Assembly (NCBI GenBank): GCA_018336195.1
Contig: JAGXQV010000211.1
Location: 1 to 64,000, forward strand
Source: Sulfuricella sp.
Lineage (GTDB): Bacteria; Pseudomonadota; Gammaproteobacteria; Burkholderiales; Sulfuricellaceae
Direction of reading: 5' to 3'
DNA: 64,000 nucleotides
Shown: one piece after another, positions 52,434-60,410 of the stretch
How the letters are laid out: every line of letters starts with the position of its first letter
Numbering within the stretch: the stretch's first letter is position 1
Translations under genes and position numbers: made by a program
The notes under the pieces: generated by a model
Told to the model about the DNA's origin: nothing
Databases searched by the model: none
The model's input: only the letters and a program-made list of their open reading frames with translations

Positions 52434-52946
52434 TCAATTGCCGGGATTCTCCGCGGTCATTGCTTCGATGGCCTGCATCAGTTCGGGGGTGTCCCATTCC
52501 GCACCGCCTTGCAGGGTGTAGCGGATTTTTCCCTGGACGTCGACGATAAATGTCGACGGCGCCACGAAAACTTTCCAGTCGCCGATGGCCTGGGCATCGG
52601 TGTCCATGAGGATGGTGAAGTCGACCTTGAGCTTTTTCAGGAAGGCGCGGACTTCCTTTTCGTCTTCCCCCATGTTCACGGCGAGGATCGCAAACGGCTT
52701 GCCGGCCAGCTTGATTTTGAGGCGCTCGACCGAAGGCATTTCCTTGATGCAGGGGGCGCAGTAAGTCGCCCAGAATTGCACCATTACCACTTTGCCGGCG
52801 TAGTTCCTGAGGTCGTGACTGGTTCCCGACAAATCCTTGAGCGCCAGGGGCGGGGTGGGGCCGCCCTTGTAGGGTTTGAGGTCGAGTGCCCAGGCCGGGG
52901 CGGCGAGTACGACAAAAGTCAGAAAGGCAAGGCAGAGACGTTTCAT
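52434..52946 (-). CDS. TlpA/ResA-like thiol-disulfide protein
   Basis: A 170-aa periplasmic thioredoxin-fold protein with a signal peptide (residues 1-20, LAFLTFVVLAAPAWA). The active site WATYCAPCIKE lies near residue 65, the cis-proline region VAPSTFIVD near 130. Members keep cysteines reduced, for example in cytochrome c maturation. The ATG overlaps the upstream hydrolase-like gene by four bases. dsbB, with the opposite redox role, is encoded divergently about 1 kb away. Confidence 0.9.
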   Translation of the reverse strand: MKRLCLAFLTFVVLAAPAWALDLKPYKGGPTPPLALKDLSGTSHDLRNYAGKVVMVQFWATYCAPCIKEMPSVERLKIKLAGKPFAILAVNMGEDEKEVRAFLKKLKVDFTILMDTDAQAIGDWKVFVAPSTFIVDVQGKIRYTLQGGAEWDTPELMQAIEAMTAENPGN

Positions 52947-53713
52947 TTTTTGGCTCCGGGAAGGGATTCGATACTGGTCATGGCTTTGCGGATCAATTCG
53001 GGGAGTCGCTGGGCGAGCGCTTCTTCCGGGGGGGAGGGATCCTGGCGCACGTAGAAATAGCCGCGCACCTTGGGCAGGATTTCGCTCTCGACGGGGCTGC
53101 CGCCGGCGCTCAGGGCGTCGCGCAAATGACCGAGCCACCAGCGGCCCGGCGAGCGTTCGCCCTGGTAAACGAAAATCGGGACGTGGGTTTTTCCGACCAC
53201 CTCATGGTACTGCACTTCGGCACCGGCTTCCGGGGTGTCGGCGTAGAGTTCCGGGTAGAACAGAATCACCCCGAGCGGGGCGGGGCGGTCGGGGTGGCGT
53301 TCCTGCCAGGTATGGACGCCGAGCAAGGTGGGGAGCGCGCCGCGCCCCGCCGATATCATGAAGAAGCGTTTGCCGGTGTTTTCTTGGGCCAGGTCGATCA
53401 AGGCCGCGACTTCGTCGCCGCTGATTTGCGCCATGCTGCTCGGCGCGACCGGCAGGAAATGTCCGCCCAGGTAATCGGGTAGCCATACCTCGATGCCTTT
53501 TTCCGCCAATTTCGCTGCGGTGCGTGCTTCGCGGGTGCCGTGCCCTTCGTCGCAGGCCAGCCACAGGAGCAGGGCGTCGCCGTGCGCCGGGTAAACGCGC
53601 AAGGGAATTTCCGTGCCGTCTTCGAGTCTCAGTTCAGTCGGCGCCGTTCCCGCCTGGGCGAACCCCAGGGTCAGGTAGGTCAGTAGGACGAGTAAGGTGA
53701 GTCTCATGAACAT
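52943..53713 (-). CDS. Exported alpha/beta-hydrolase-like protein
   Basis: A protein of about 256 aa with a signal peptide (MRLTLLVLLTYLTLGFAQAG) and an alpha/beta hydrolase-like core: LLLWLACDEGHGTREARTAA, EVWLPDYLGGHFL, KRFFMISAGRGALPTLLGV and VILFYPELYA. The nucleophile elbow reads SAGRG, close to G-x-S-x-G but displaced, so catalysis is uncertain. The start may be ATG 53713 or 53707; neither has a clear Shine-Dalgarno. It is translationally coupled to the TlpA-like gene, suggesting a joint periplasmic role. Confidence 0.68.
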   Translation of the reverse strand: MFMRLTLLVLLTYLTLGFAQAGTAPTELRLEDGTEIPLRVYPAHGDALLLWLACDEGHGTREARTAAKLAEKGIEVWLPDYLGGHFLPVAPSSMAQISGDEVAALIDLAQENTGKRFFMISAGRGALPTLLGVHTWQERHPDRPAPLGVILFYPELYADTPEAGAEVQYHEVVGKTHVPIFVYQGERSPGRWWLGHLRDALSAGGSPVESEILPKVRGYFYVRQDPSPPEEALAQRLPELIRKAMTSIESLPGAKK

Positions 53714-53847
53714 TGGACAAGCAAATTGTGCCGTTATTCTAGACTGAAACATCCGAAAACCTGAACCTTCGCCGGGCCGGCCCGTAAAAACTGTTAAAAT
53801 TTGCCCCTAATTTGCGCCAGGATGGTGCTTGATACGGAAATTTCGTC

Positions 53848-54354
53848 ATGCCTTTTGCTTTTCTTCGCGCTCCACGTTTTCCCTTTGTCCTCGCCGTAGC
53901 GGCGGGGTTTGGTCCGATTGTCTTTGGGGTGGTACTGACCCAGCTCTTGAGTCTGTCGCCGTGTCCGCTGTGCATCATCCAGCGGATGTTGTATCTGCTG
54001 ATCGGTTTTTTCGGGCTGGTTGGTCTGTTCGTCGGTTCCGCCCGGCTTGGCCGGGCGCTGCTGCTGGTGTTGATGATCGCCGCCGCTGCCGGCGGGGTTT
54101 TCGTGGCCGGTTACCAGACCTGGTTGCAGCGTTTCGTGCGTTTTGCGTCCTGCGGCGCCGATTATCCGTGGTGGGAAGAGTTGGTCGACTGGGCTGGCGA
54201 CAAGATGCCGTTGTTGTTCCGCGCCACCGGTTCGTGCAGCGACAAATCCTGGACCTTGCTGGGGTTTTCCATCGCCGAATGGTCGCTGGTGATGTTTTGC
54301 GTTCTGCTCGGGTATTTTGTCTATTCGCTGTTCAGAACCTTGCGCAAGGTCTGA
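53848..54354 (+). CDS. dsbB: Disulfide bond formation protein DsbB
   Basis: DsbB reoxidises DsbA and passes electrons to quinones. The 168-aa inner-membrane protein has four helices, the first periplasmic cysteine pair as CPLCIIQR near residue 39, and the second pair in ASCGADYPWW and GSCSDKSW (near 100 and 128). The quinone-linked arginine in CPLCIIQRMLYL is present. It starts in the gap divergent from the hydrolase-TlpA pair and ends four bases before the convergent kinase gene stop. Confidence 0.95.
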   Translation: MPFAFLRAPRFPFVLAVAAGFGPIVFGVVLTQLLSLSPCPLCIIQRMLYLLIGFFGLVGLFVGSARLGRALLLVLMIAAAAGGVFVAGYQTWLQRFVRFASCGADYPWWEELVDWAGDKMPLLFRATGSCSDKSWTLLGFSIAEWSLVMFCVLLGYFVYSLFRTLRKV

Positions 54355-54358
54355 ACAG

Positions 54359-56401
54359 TCAACCCGGCAGCGGCAGGCCGACCGACACTTCCAGTCCCTC
54401 GGCGGTGTTGCGTGCTTCGATGTGCCCACCCATCTGCTCGACGATCATTTTGCTCATGTACAGGCCGATTCCGGTGCCTTTGGGCTTGGTGGTGAAATAG
54501 GGATCGAAGATCTTCGGCAGAACATCCGCGGGCGCTCCGCCGCCGTTGTCGGAAACCGTGATGACGGCGTATTTTCCGGCGGTGCGGATGGCGACCTGGA
54601 TGGCGCCGCTGCCGATCCCCTTGTCGGTGATGGCATCCTTGGCGTTGGAAAACAAGTTGAGGACGACCTGGGCGAGTTCGCTGGGAAATACGTCTGCTTC
54701 GACATCCGTGCTGCGATCCAGGCGGACCGTGATGGCGTGGCTGGTGAGGCTGGCTTCCATCATCGCATGGGCGTTTTCGACGACCTGGAGAAGGCTGGTT
54801 CGGGCGATTTGCTTGTTGGGATTGAAGAAGTTGCGGAAATCGTCGATGGTCGAGGACATCTGTTTGATGACCTGGTTGCCCATGGTCATGACCTCGGCGA
54901 GGTAGCTTTCGGTCAGTTCGTTGAAAGCGTAGGCATCCTTGATGTTGCCCAGGATCAGTGCCAGGGTGTTGAGCGGTTGCCGCCACTGGTGGGCGATGTT
55001 GCCGAGCATTTCGCCCAAGGCCGCGAGGCGCGACTGGCGGATCAGCAGATGATCCTTTTCGCGGTTCTTGGCGACTTCCTCGGCGATCTTGCTTTCCAGC
55101 GTTTCGTTGATTTTTCGTAAATCCTGTTCGGCTTGCTTGCGATAGGTGATGTCCAGCCAGGAGCCGATGATTTCGCTGAGGTTGCCCTGTTCGTCGCGGT
55201 TGGCCACCAGGCGGTCTTCGATCCAGATCCACTGACCATCCTTGTGGCGGAAGCGGTATTGATGCTCCAGCCGGCCTTCGTGGACTAAGGTGGCCTGGTT
55301 GGCGAGCGCGGCGGCGCGGTCGTCGGGATGCAGGCCGTTTTCCCAGAACCCCGGCTGGATCATGTCGGCCAGGGTATATCCGGAGATTCGGGTGATCTGC
55401 TCGGTGGTGAAGGCGATCTTCATGGTGCCGGGGGCGGCAGGGTCGGCGCGCATCACGTAAGTGGCGGCGGGACTGACGTTGAGGACGTGGGCCAGATGGG
55501 CCTGGGTTTTTTGCAGTTCCGTCTCGACGCGGCGACGCTCCCGGATGAATTCATCGACGTACTCGCCTTCCAGGCGCTTGACGATGTCGTGCTGGGTAAG
55601 CAGGCCGCTGAGTTGGCCTTGCCCATCCACCACCACGATGCGGCGGATACCGCCTTCTTGCATGATCTGTACCGCTTCCTGCAAGCCGGATTCGGCATCG
55701 ACGCAACGTACCGGGGAACTCATGACGCCGCGCAATTCGGCTGCCGTGATTTCCCGGCCGCGCTGGTAAAGCCTGACCATGTCGCGCTCGGTGATGATCC
55801 CCACCGGGCGGTGTTCGCGTTCGACGATAATGCAGCCGATATGATGCTTTTCCATCAAGGCGGCGGCTTCGCCCACCGTGGCGCCCTCCGCGAGGGTGAT
55901 GAGACGGGTGGTCATCGCGCCGCGCACTTCGCGCATCCGCACAAAAAATTCGATGCCGATGTGCGACTTGAGATCGCTTTCGCTGACGATGCCGGCACGC
56001 CTGCCCTGGCTGTCGACCACCAGCAGGTGGCGGACCTTGTGGCGCACCAGGTAGCGATAGACTTCGCGATAATCCATGTCCTGCGGCGCGGTAACCACCG
56101 GGCTGCTCATGATGGCGCGGATTTCCGTGGCTTGCGGCTCCAGTCCCAGGGTTAGGGCGCGCAGGATGTCGCGTTCGGTGACAATCCCGACGGGCGCGTC
56201 GTTTTCCGTCACCACCAGCGAGCTGATCCGTGAACGGGCCATGATTTCCGCGGCTTCCGCGATACGCTGGGCGGGCAGGATCTCAACCAGTGCCTGGTTC
56301 ATGATCTCGGCCAGGGATTTGGTGTTTTGCCAGGATAGGTCCGCGCCGCCAGGGGTGAAGCTTGGCGGGGATTGGGGGACGCTTATGGGATTGGGGGTCA
56401 T
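54359..56401 (-). CDS. Cytoplasmic kinase with four CBS motifs and a PAS domain
   Basis: A 680-aa histidine kinase without membrane helices. Residues about 25-290 form two CBS pairs (SSLVVTENDAPVGIVTERDI, HLLVVDSQGRRAGIVSESDL, GCIIVEREHRPVGIITERDM, RIVVVDGQGQLSGLLTQHDI). Then a PAS domain (about 310-430), a coiled coil, the phospho-histidine in NIAHQWRQPLNTLALIL near 480 and a HATPase (NAKDAITDK, DNGGGAPAD, GTGIGLYMS). CBS pairs commonly bind adenosine nucleotides, so energy or nucleotide sensing is a reasonable inference. The start overlaps the EAL-HDOD gene stop by ATGA. No response regulator is adjacent. Confidence 0.92.
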   Translation of the reverse strand: MTPNPISVPQSPPSFTPGGADLSWQNTKSLAEIMNQALVEILPAQRIAEAAEIMARSRISSLVVTENDAPVGIVTERDILRALTLGLEPQATEIRAIMSSPVVTAPQDMDYREVYRYLVRHKVRHLLVVDSQGRRAGIVSESDLKSHIGIEFFVRMREVRGAMTTRLITLAEGATVGEAAALMEKHHIGCIIVEREHRPVGIITERDMVRLYQRGREITAAELRGVMSSPVRCVDAESGLQEAVQIMQEGGIRRIVVVDGQGQLSGLLTQHDIVKRLEGEYVDEFIRERRRVETELQKTQAHLAHVLNVSPAATYVMRADPAAPGTMKIAFTTEQITRISGYTLADMIQPGFWENGLHPDDRAAALANQATLVHEGRLEHQYRFRHKDGQWIWIEDRLVANRDEQGNLSEIIGSWLDITYRKQAEQDLRKINETLESKIAEEVAKNREKDHLLIRQSRLAALGEMLGNIAHQWRQPLNTLALILGNIKDAYAFNELTESYLAEVMTMGNQVIKQMSSTIDDFRNFFNPNKQIARTSLLQVVENAHAMMEASLTSHAITVRLDRSTDVEADVFPSELAQVVLNLFSNAKDAITDKGIGSGAIQVAIRTAGKYAVITVSDNGGGAPADVLPKIFDPYFTTKPKGTGIGLYMSKMIVEQMGGHIEARNTAEGLEVSVGLPLPG

Positions 56402-57630
56402 GTCTGTTCGGCCAGGTTGTTCGCCCAGCGCATGGCTTCCACCTGTGCCGGAAGCAGTTGATCGACGCTAAGGCCGGAAGACTGGAGCAGTTCCCCGGCC
56501 GTGGCGAAGTCGTTGGCTTCGAGTTTTTTAGCGAGATCGAGCAATTCGCCGAGCATTCCTTGACGCTCAAGGAGGGCGAGTTTGACGTCCGGGGCGAGGT
56601 TGATCTGTTCGGTGATTTCCGTGAGCGGCATCCCCAGCAAGGTGTCGAGCAGCGACAAGATGCCGGTGATGAAGGCGCGATCCTGGTAATCCCGGTCGTG
56701 CGGGGCTTGAAGCTGTGCCAGCAGTTCCATCAGCTTGCCGCGGATCGCGGCGAGCTGCAGGAGCGGGTTTTCGGTTTCGCCGCTGTTGGGGACGAACATC
56801 AGCAACTGGATCCAGCGCTGCAACTGGCGCCGTCCCAGCACCGCGATGGCGTGGCTCAGCGAATTGATCTTCTGGGCCAGGCCCATTCCCACCGAATTGA
56901 CCAGCTTGAGCATCTTGAAGGTCAGCGACGGGTCGTGTTTGAAAACCTGTTCGATTTCGCCGGTTTCGGCGTCTCCCAGCACCAGGCCGAGCAGGCGCAG
57001 CAGGTTGAGCTTGGAGGGGTCGGTGCGCTTGCCGGTGAGGATCACCGGCTTGGCGTAGAAATAGCCCTGGAACAGGTGGAAACCCAGATTCATGCACAAC
57101 TCGGCTTGGGCGCGGTCGTCGATTTTTTCGGCGAGCAGTTTTACCGGCCACTTCTGCAGATGTTTGACGATGCCCGGCAGCGCTTGCTTGTCGATCAGCG
57201 GGTAATCCAGCTTGATGACGTCGACCAGGTCGAACAGCACCTCGAATTGCGGGTCTTTGGAAGTGTAGTCGTCGAGCGCCAGACTGAACCCCATTTTCTT
57301 GAGTTCCTTGCAGCGCGCGATGATTTGCGGGGTGACGGTGATGGTTTCGAGCAACTCGATGACCACCTGGTCCTTGGGCAGCAACTCGATAATGTCGGAG
57401 AGCAGCAGGTCGCTGCTGAAATTGATGAAGCCCTTGTGCTTGCCCAGTACCGAGGAAACGCTCAGTTCGGTGAAGGCGTGGCTGATGACGTTGGCCGTGG
57501 CCGCCACGTCGTCGCTGACGTTGGCGCTGGTGGTCTGTCCCGAGCGGAACAGCAACTCGTAGGCGACGATGCTCTGCGAGCGGTCGAGTATCGGCTGGCG
57601 ACCCAGGAAGATTTGCGGGGCTTCGGACAT
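56398..57630 (-). CDS. EAL-HDOD signalling protein (YuxH-like)
   Basis: A 410-aa protein with an EAL domain (about 1-200) and an HDOD domain (about 205-395). The EAL motif reads YELLFR instead of EALxR, but N in INFSS, E in VIELLET, DD in LALDDY, K in VIKLD, E in AEKID and Q in FQGYF are kept, so c-di-GMP binding or hydrolysis is possible though not certain. The HDOD part has HDPSLTFKMLKLVNS and LGRRQLQRWIQLL. It is translationally coupled to the CBS-PAS kinase downstream. Confidence 0.9.
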   Translation of the reverse strand: MSEAPQIFLGRQPILDRSQSIVAYELLFRSGQTTSANVSDDVAATANVISHAFTELSVSSVLGKHKGFINFSSDLLLSDIIELLPKDQVVIELLETITVTPQIIARCKELKKMGFSLALDDYTSKDPQFEVLFDLVDVIKLDYPLIDKQALPGIVKHLQKWPVKLLAEKIDDRAQAELCMNLGFHLFQGYFYAKPVILTGKRTDPSKLNLLRLLGLVLGDAETGEIEQVFKHDPSLTFKMLKLVNSVGMGLAQKINSLSHAIAVLGRRQLQRWIQLLMFVPNSGETENPLLQLAAIRGKLMELLAQLQAPHDRDYQDRAFITGILSLLDTLLGMPLTEITEQINLAPDVKLALLERQGMLGELLDLAKKLEANDFATAGELLQSSGLSVDQLLPAQVEAMRWANNLAEQT

Positions 57631-57687
57631 CCGTCAATCATGACGGCAAGCGATTCGCCCGTCAACGCTCCCGCGCAGGACTGCCGG

Positions 57688-58083
57688 TCAGGCTTGAGTC
57701 TGGAGGCGCAAATGCGCTTCCAGGCTTTGTTCCAGGGCGATCATGGTATCCAGCATGTGCCGGAACATCTGGGCGAAATGCTTCCATTGTTCCTTGGCGT
57801 GCTCGATCTCGTCGCAGTGCAGATGATTTTGAATGCGCTGGTGCAGTTCGTGCAGATGGGAATGGCTGTCGCAGATCGCATGGAAATGCGGGTGATGGCC
57901 GAGCAATTCGGCACCCTTGTCGTGGAACCATAGTCTAAACCGGCATTGCTCAGGATCGAGCGGCGGTTTCTTGTCGCCGACCTTCGCGCCGGACAAACTG
58001 TGATAGGCGTATTGGTTCCAGCGTACCAGGGCAAAACGGGTGTTGCGCAACTCAGACAAAATGCTTTGCGTATCCATTTTCAT
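57688..58083 (-). CDS. Stand-alone CZB-like zinc-binding protein
   Basis: A 131-aa helical protein resembling the chemoreceptor zinc-binding domain: RFALVRWNQYAYHSLSG, DPEQCRFRLWFHDKG and HHPHFHAICDSHSHLHEL. The Cys of the C-x-(F/L)-x-x-W motif and several downstream histidines are present; the first family histidine (normally before W) appears replaced in ALVRW, so the metal site may be altered. Free-standing CZB proteins often regulate diguanylate cyclases or receptors. It lies 57 bp upstream of the EAL-HDOD gene on the same strand, which supports a joint c-di-GMP role. Confidence 0.7.
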   Translation of the reverse strand: MKMDTQSILSELRNTRFALVRWNQYAYHSLSGAKVGDKKPPLDPEQCRFRLWFHDKGAELLGHHPHFHAICDSHSHLHELHQRIQNHLHCDEIEHAKEQWKHFAQMFRHMLDTMIALEQSLEAHLRLQTQA

Positions 58084-58172
58084 CCTTCCCCATGTAGAAA
58101 AACAACATGGGGACTATCATATCCATTACCCCAGGCAAAGCAACTTCCCCAAAGGGAGTATAGGGGTATCCC
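58084..58172. terminator. Weak hairpins after lpdA
   Basis: On the minus strand GGGGATACCCC follows directly on the lpdA stop codon and TCCCTTTGGGGA comes next, a likely though weak end signal for the pyruvate dehydrogenase operon. Confidence 0.4.
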
Positions 58173-59885
58173 CTATTTTCGTTTGACGAAGAGGTCGGTG
58201 ATCGTGCCTTCCGCCATTTCGGCGGCGAAGCACAGGGTTTCCGAAAGCGTCGGATGGGGGTGGATGGTCAGTCCCAAGTCGGCGGCGTCGGCGCCCATTT
58301 CCAGGGCCAGCACCGCTTCGGCAATCAATTCGCCGGCATTCGTACCGACGATGCCGGCACCGAGGATGCGCCGGGTTTCCGGTTCGATCAGCAGCTTGGT
58401 CGCGCCGCTGTCGGCATCCATCGACAAGGCACGTCCGCTGGCGGCCCAGGGGAAAGAGGCCTTCTCGTAGGCGATGCCTTGCGCCTTGGCTTCGGTTTCG
58501 GTGAGACCCATCCAGGCGATTTCCGGATCGGTGTAGGCGACCGAGGGAATCGCCCGGGCGTCGAACGCCGCCTTGTGGCCGGCGATCACTTCCGCCGCGA
58601 CCTTGCCTTCGTGCACCGCCTTGTGGGCGAGCATGGGTTGGCCGACGATGTCGCCGATGGCGAAGATGTGCGGGATGTTGGTGCGTTGCTGCTTGTCGAC
58701 GGGGATGAAGCCCTGCCCGTCGACCGTCACCCCGGCGTGTTCCGCGCCGATCAGCTTGCCGCTGGGGCGGCGACCCACTGCCACCAAAACCCGGTCGTAG
58801 AGCTGCGGTTCGGGCGCCTGGTCACCCTCGAAAGTGGCGAGAATCCCGTTTTTCTTGGCTTCCAGTCCGGCGACTTTGGTCTTCAGGTAAATCGCCTCGT
58901 AGCGCGCGGCGATGCGCTTGTGCAGCGGTCTTACCATATCCGGGTCGGCACCGGGAATTAGTTGGTCGCCCAGTTCCACCACGGTGATTTTCGAGCCGAG
59001 GGCGTCGTAGACGGTGGCCATTTCCAGGCCGATGATGCCGCCGCCGATCACCAGCAGGCGCTTGGGCACGTCGGAAAGTTGAAGCGCCCCGGTCGAATCC
59101 ATGACCCGTGGGTCGTCGGGGAAAGTGGGTATCTTCACTGCTTGCGAGCCGGCGGCGATGATGGCGTGGTCGAAGGAAATGTCGCGTTCGCCCTCCTCCG
59201 TCGTCACACGGATGTGGTGGGGGGCGATGAAGCGGCCATTGCCCTGCACCACCGTGACGTTGCGTTGTTTGGCGAGTTGTTTGAGGCCGCCGGTGAGCTT
59301 GCTCACCACGCTGTCTTTCCAGGAGCGAATCTTGTCGATGTCGATTTTGGGCGCGGCGAAAGTCACGCCGTGCTTGCTCACGTCCTTTGCTTCGGTAATC
59401 ACCTTGGCGACGTGCAGCAAGGCCTTGGAGGGAATGCAGCCGACGTTCAGGCATACCCCGCCGAGCGAGGCGTAGCGCTCGATCAGTACCACCTTCTTGC
59501 CGAGGTCGGCGGCGCGGAAAGCGGCGGTGTAGCCACCGGGGCCGGCACCGAGCACCACCACGTCGGCATGAAGTTCGCTGCCCTGCGCGCTTGCGGGAGT
59601 CGGGCTGGGGGCCGCGACAGACGGCGCTGCCGGGGCGGCGGCCTGGTCGGGGTCCAGGGTGAGGATCAGCGATCCTTCCGAAACCTGGTCGCCCACCTTG
59701 ACCTTCAGCGCCTTCACCACGCCGCTCTGCGGAGCGGGGATGTCCATGGTCGCCTTGTCGCTTTCCAGGGTGATCAGCGAAGCGTCCTTTTCGATGCGCT
59801 GGCCCGGCTTGACCAGGATTTCGATTACACCGACTTTTTCAAAGCCGCCGATGTCGGGGACGGCGATTTCGACGATTTTTGTCAT
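58173..59885 (-). CDS. lpdA: Dihydrolipoyl dehydrogenase with N-terminal lipoyl domain
   Basis: E3 of pyruvate dehydrogenase, reoxidising dihydrolipoyl groups with NAD. The 570-aa protein has a lipoyl domain (residues 1-80, lipoylated lysine in LESDKATMD near 46), an A/P-rich linker (about 82-103), FAD-binding GAGPGGYTAAFRA, redox disulfide GGVCLNVGCIPSK near residue 145, the NAD site VIGGGIIGLEMA and the C-terminal histidine in HPHPTLSE. The lipoyl-E3 fusion is common in betaproteobacteria and Neisseria. Upstream, two TA-like genes separate it from aceF. Confidence 0.96.
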   Translation of the reverse strand: MTKIVEIAVPDIGGFEKVGVIEILVKPGQRIEKDASLITLESDKATMDIPAPQSGVVKALKVKVGDQVSEGSLILTLDPDQAAAPAAPSVAAPSPTPASAQGSELHADVVVLGAGPGGYTAAFRAADLGKKVVLIERYASLGGVCLNVGCIPSKALLHVAKVITEAKDVSKHGVTFAAPKIDIDKIRSWKDSVVSKLTGGLKQLAKQRNVTVVQGNGRFIAPHHIRVTTEEGERDISFDHAIIAAGSQAVKIPTFPDDPRVMDSTGALQLSDVPKRLLVIGGGIIGLEMATVYDALGSKITVVELGDQLIPGADPDMVRPLHKRIAARYEAIYLKTKVAGLEAKKNGILATFEGDQAPEPQLYDRVLVAVGRRPSGKLIGAEHAGVTVDGQGFIPVDKQQRTNIPHIFAIGDIVGQPMLAHKAVHEGKVAAEVIAGHKAAFDARAIPSVAYTDPEIAWMGLTETEAKAQGIAYEKASFPWAASGRALSMDADSGATKLLIEPETRRILGAGIVGTNAGELIAEAVLALEMGADAADLGLTIHPHPTLSETLCFAAEMAEGTITDLFVKRK

Positions 59886-59895
59886 GAGCTTTTCC

Positions 59896-60120
59896 TTATG
59901 CGGCATAGCGCAAGATTTCGACTTCCGCACCCTTACGGGTGGAGTCCTCGGCGCGTTCCAGCAGGTTGCCGGTGGTGGCTTCACTCAAATAATATTCGCC
60001 GCAATTCTGGCAAACATCCGCCGGCACGCCTTTGAAAATAATGGTTGATTCTTCCCGTTGCAAGGTCACGGTAACGATGCCGGGCAGGGTCTCACCCTGT
60101 TTGCAAATCACGCATTTCAT
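59896..60120 (-). CDS. YgiT-type zinc-finger protein (MqsA N-domain-like)
   Basis: A 74-aa protein with CVICKQG near the N-terminus and CQNCGEYY near residue 36, the two CxxC pairs of the YgiT-type zinc finger, followed by YLSEATTGNLLERAEDS. It lacks the HTH half of full-length MqsA. Such short proteins are usually antitoxin-like partners of DUF4258 proteins, as here, where the two genes overlap by ATGA. It ends 10 bp before lpdA. Confidence 0.85.
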   Translation of the reverse strand: MKCVICKQGETLPGIVTVTLQREESTIIFKGVPADVCQNCGEYYLSEATTGNLLERAEDSTRKGAEVEILRYAA

Positions 60121-60401
60121 GTTGTTCTCCGTTTCTTGAAATCGTCTTGCCACAACGCTGAATCCGGTCGATAACAAGTGACGACATAACAGATATTTTG
60201 CTCATCCTGTGCAGCCGGAACATGCAATGGACCGCTCTCTCCGAAGCCGATTATCAAGTTGCTCGGATATGGCTGGTCATTTGGATATTCCTGAATGATT
60301 TCGCCGTTAGTCAATACGCTCACAATTTCATTTTTTCCGATAGTTCTTTCGAACATGCGTTTTAAAGCATGTCCACTGAAAACAACCCGGCTGCAGTTCA
60401 T
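60117..60401 (-). CDS. DUF4258 protein, likely toxin of a TA pair
   Basis: A 94-aa protein with the DUF4258 pattern: VFSGHALKRMFERTIGKNEI near the start, then GEIIQEYPNDQPYPSNLIIG and the end VVTCYRPDSALWQDDFKKR. The histidine of SGHALKRM and the Y-P-D-x-x-W-x-x-D-F-K-K-R tail resemble RelE-like fold RNase toxins, though activity is inferred. ATG 60401 is preferred over TTG 60404. It overlaps the zinc-finger gene and lies 9 bp downstream of aceF. Confidence 0.82.
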   Translation of the reverse strand: MNCSRVVFSGHALKRMFERTIGKNEIVSVLTNGEIIQEYPNDQPYPSNLIIGFGESGPLHVPAAQDEQNICYVVTCYRPDSALWQDDFKKRRTT

Positions 60402-60410
60402 CAAGGCTCC

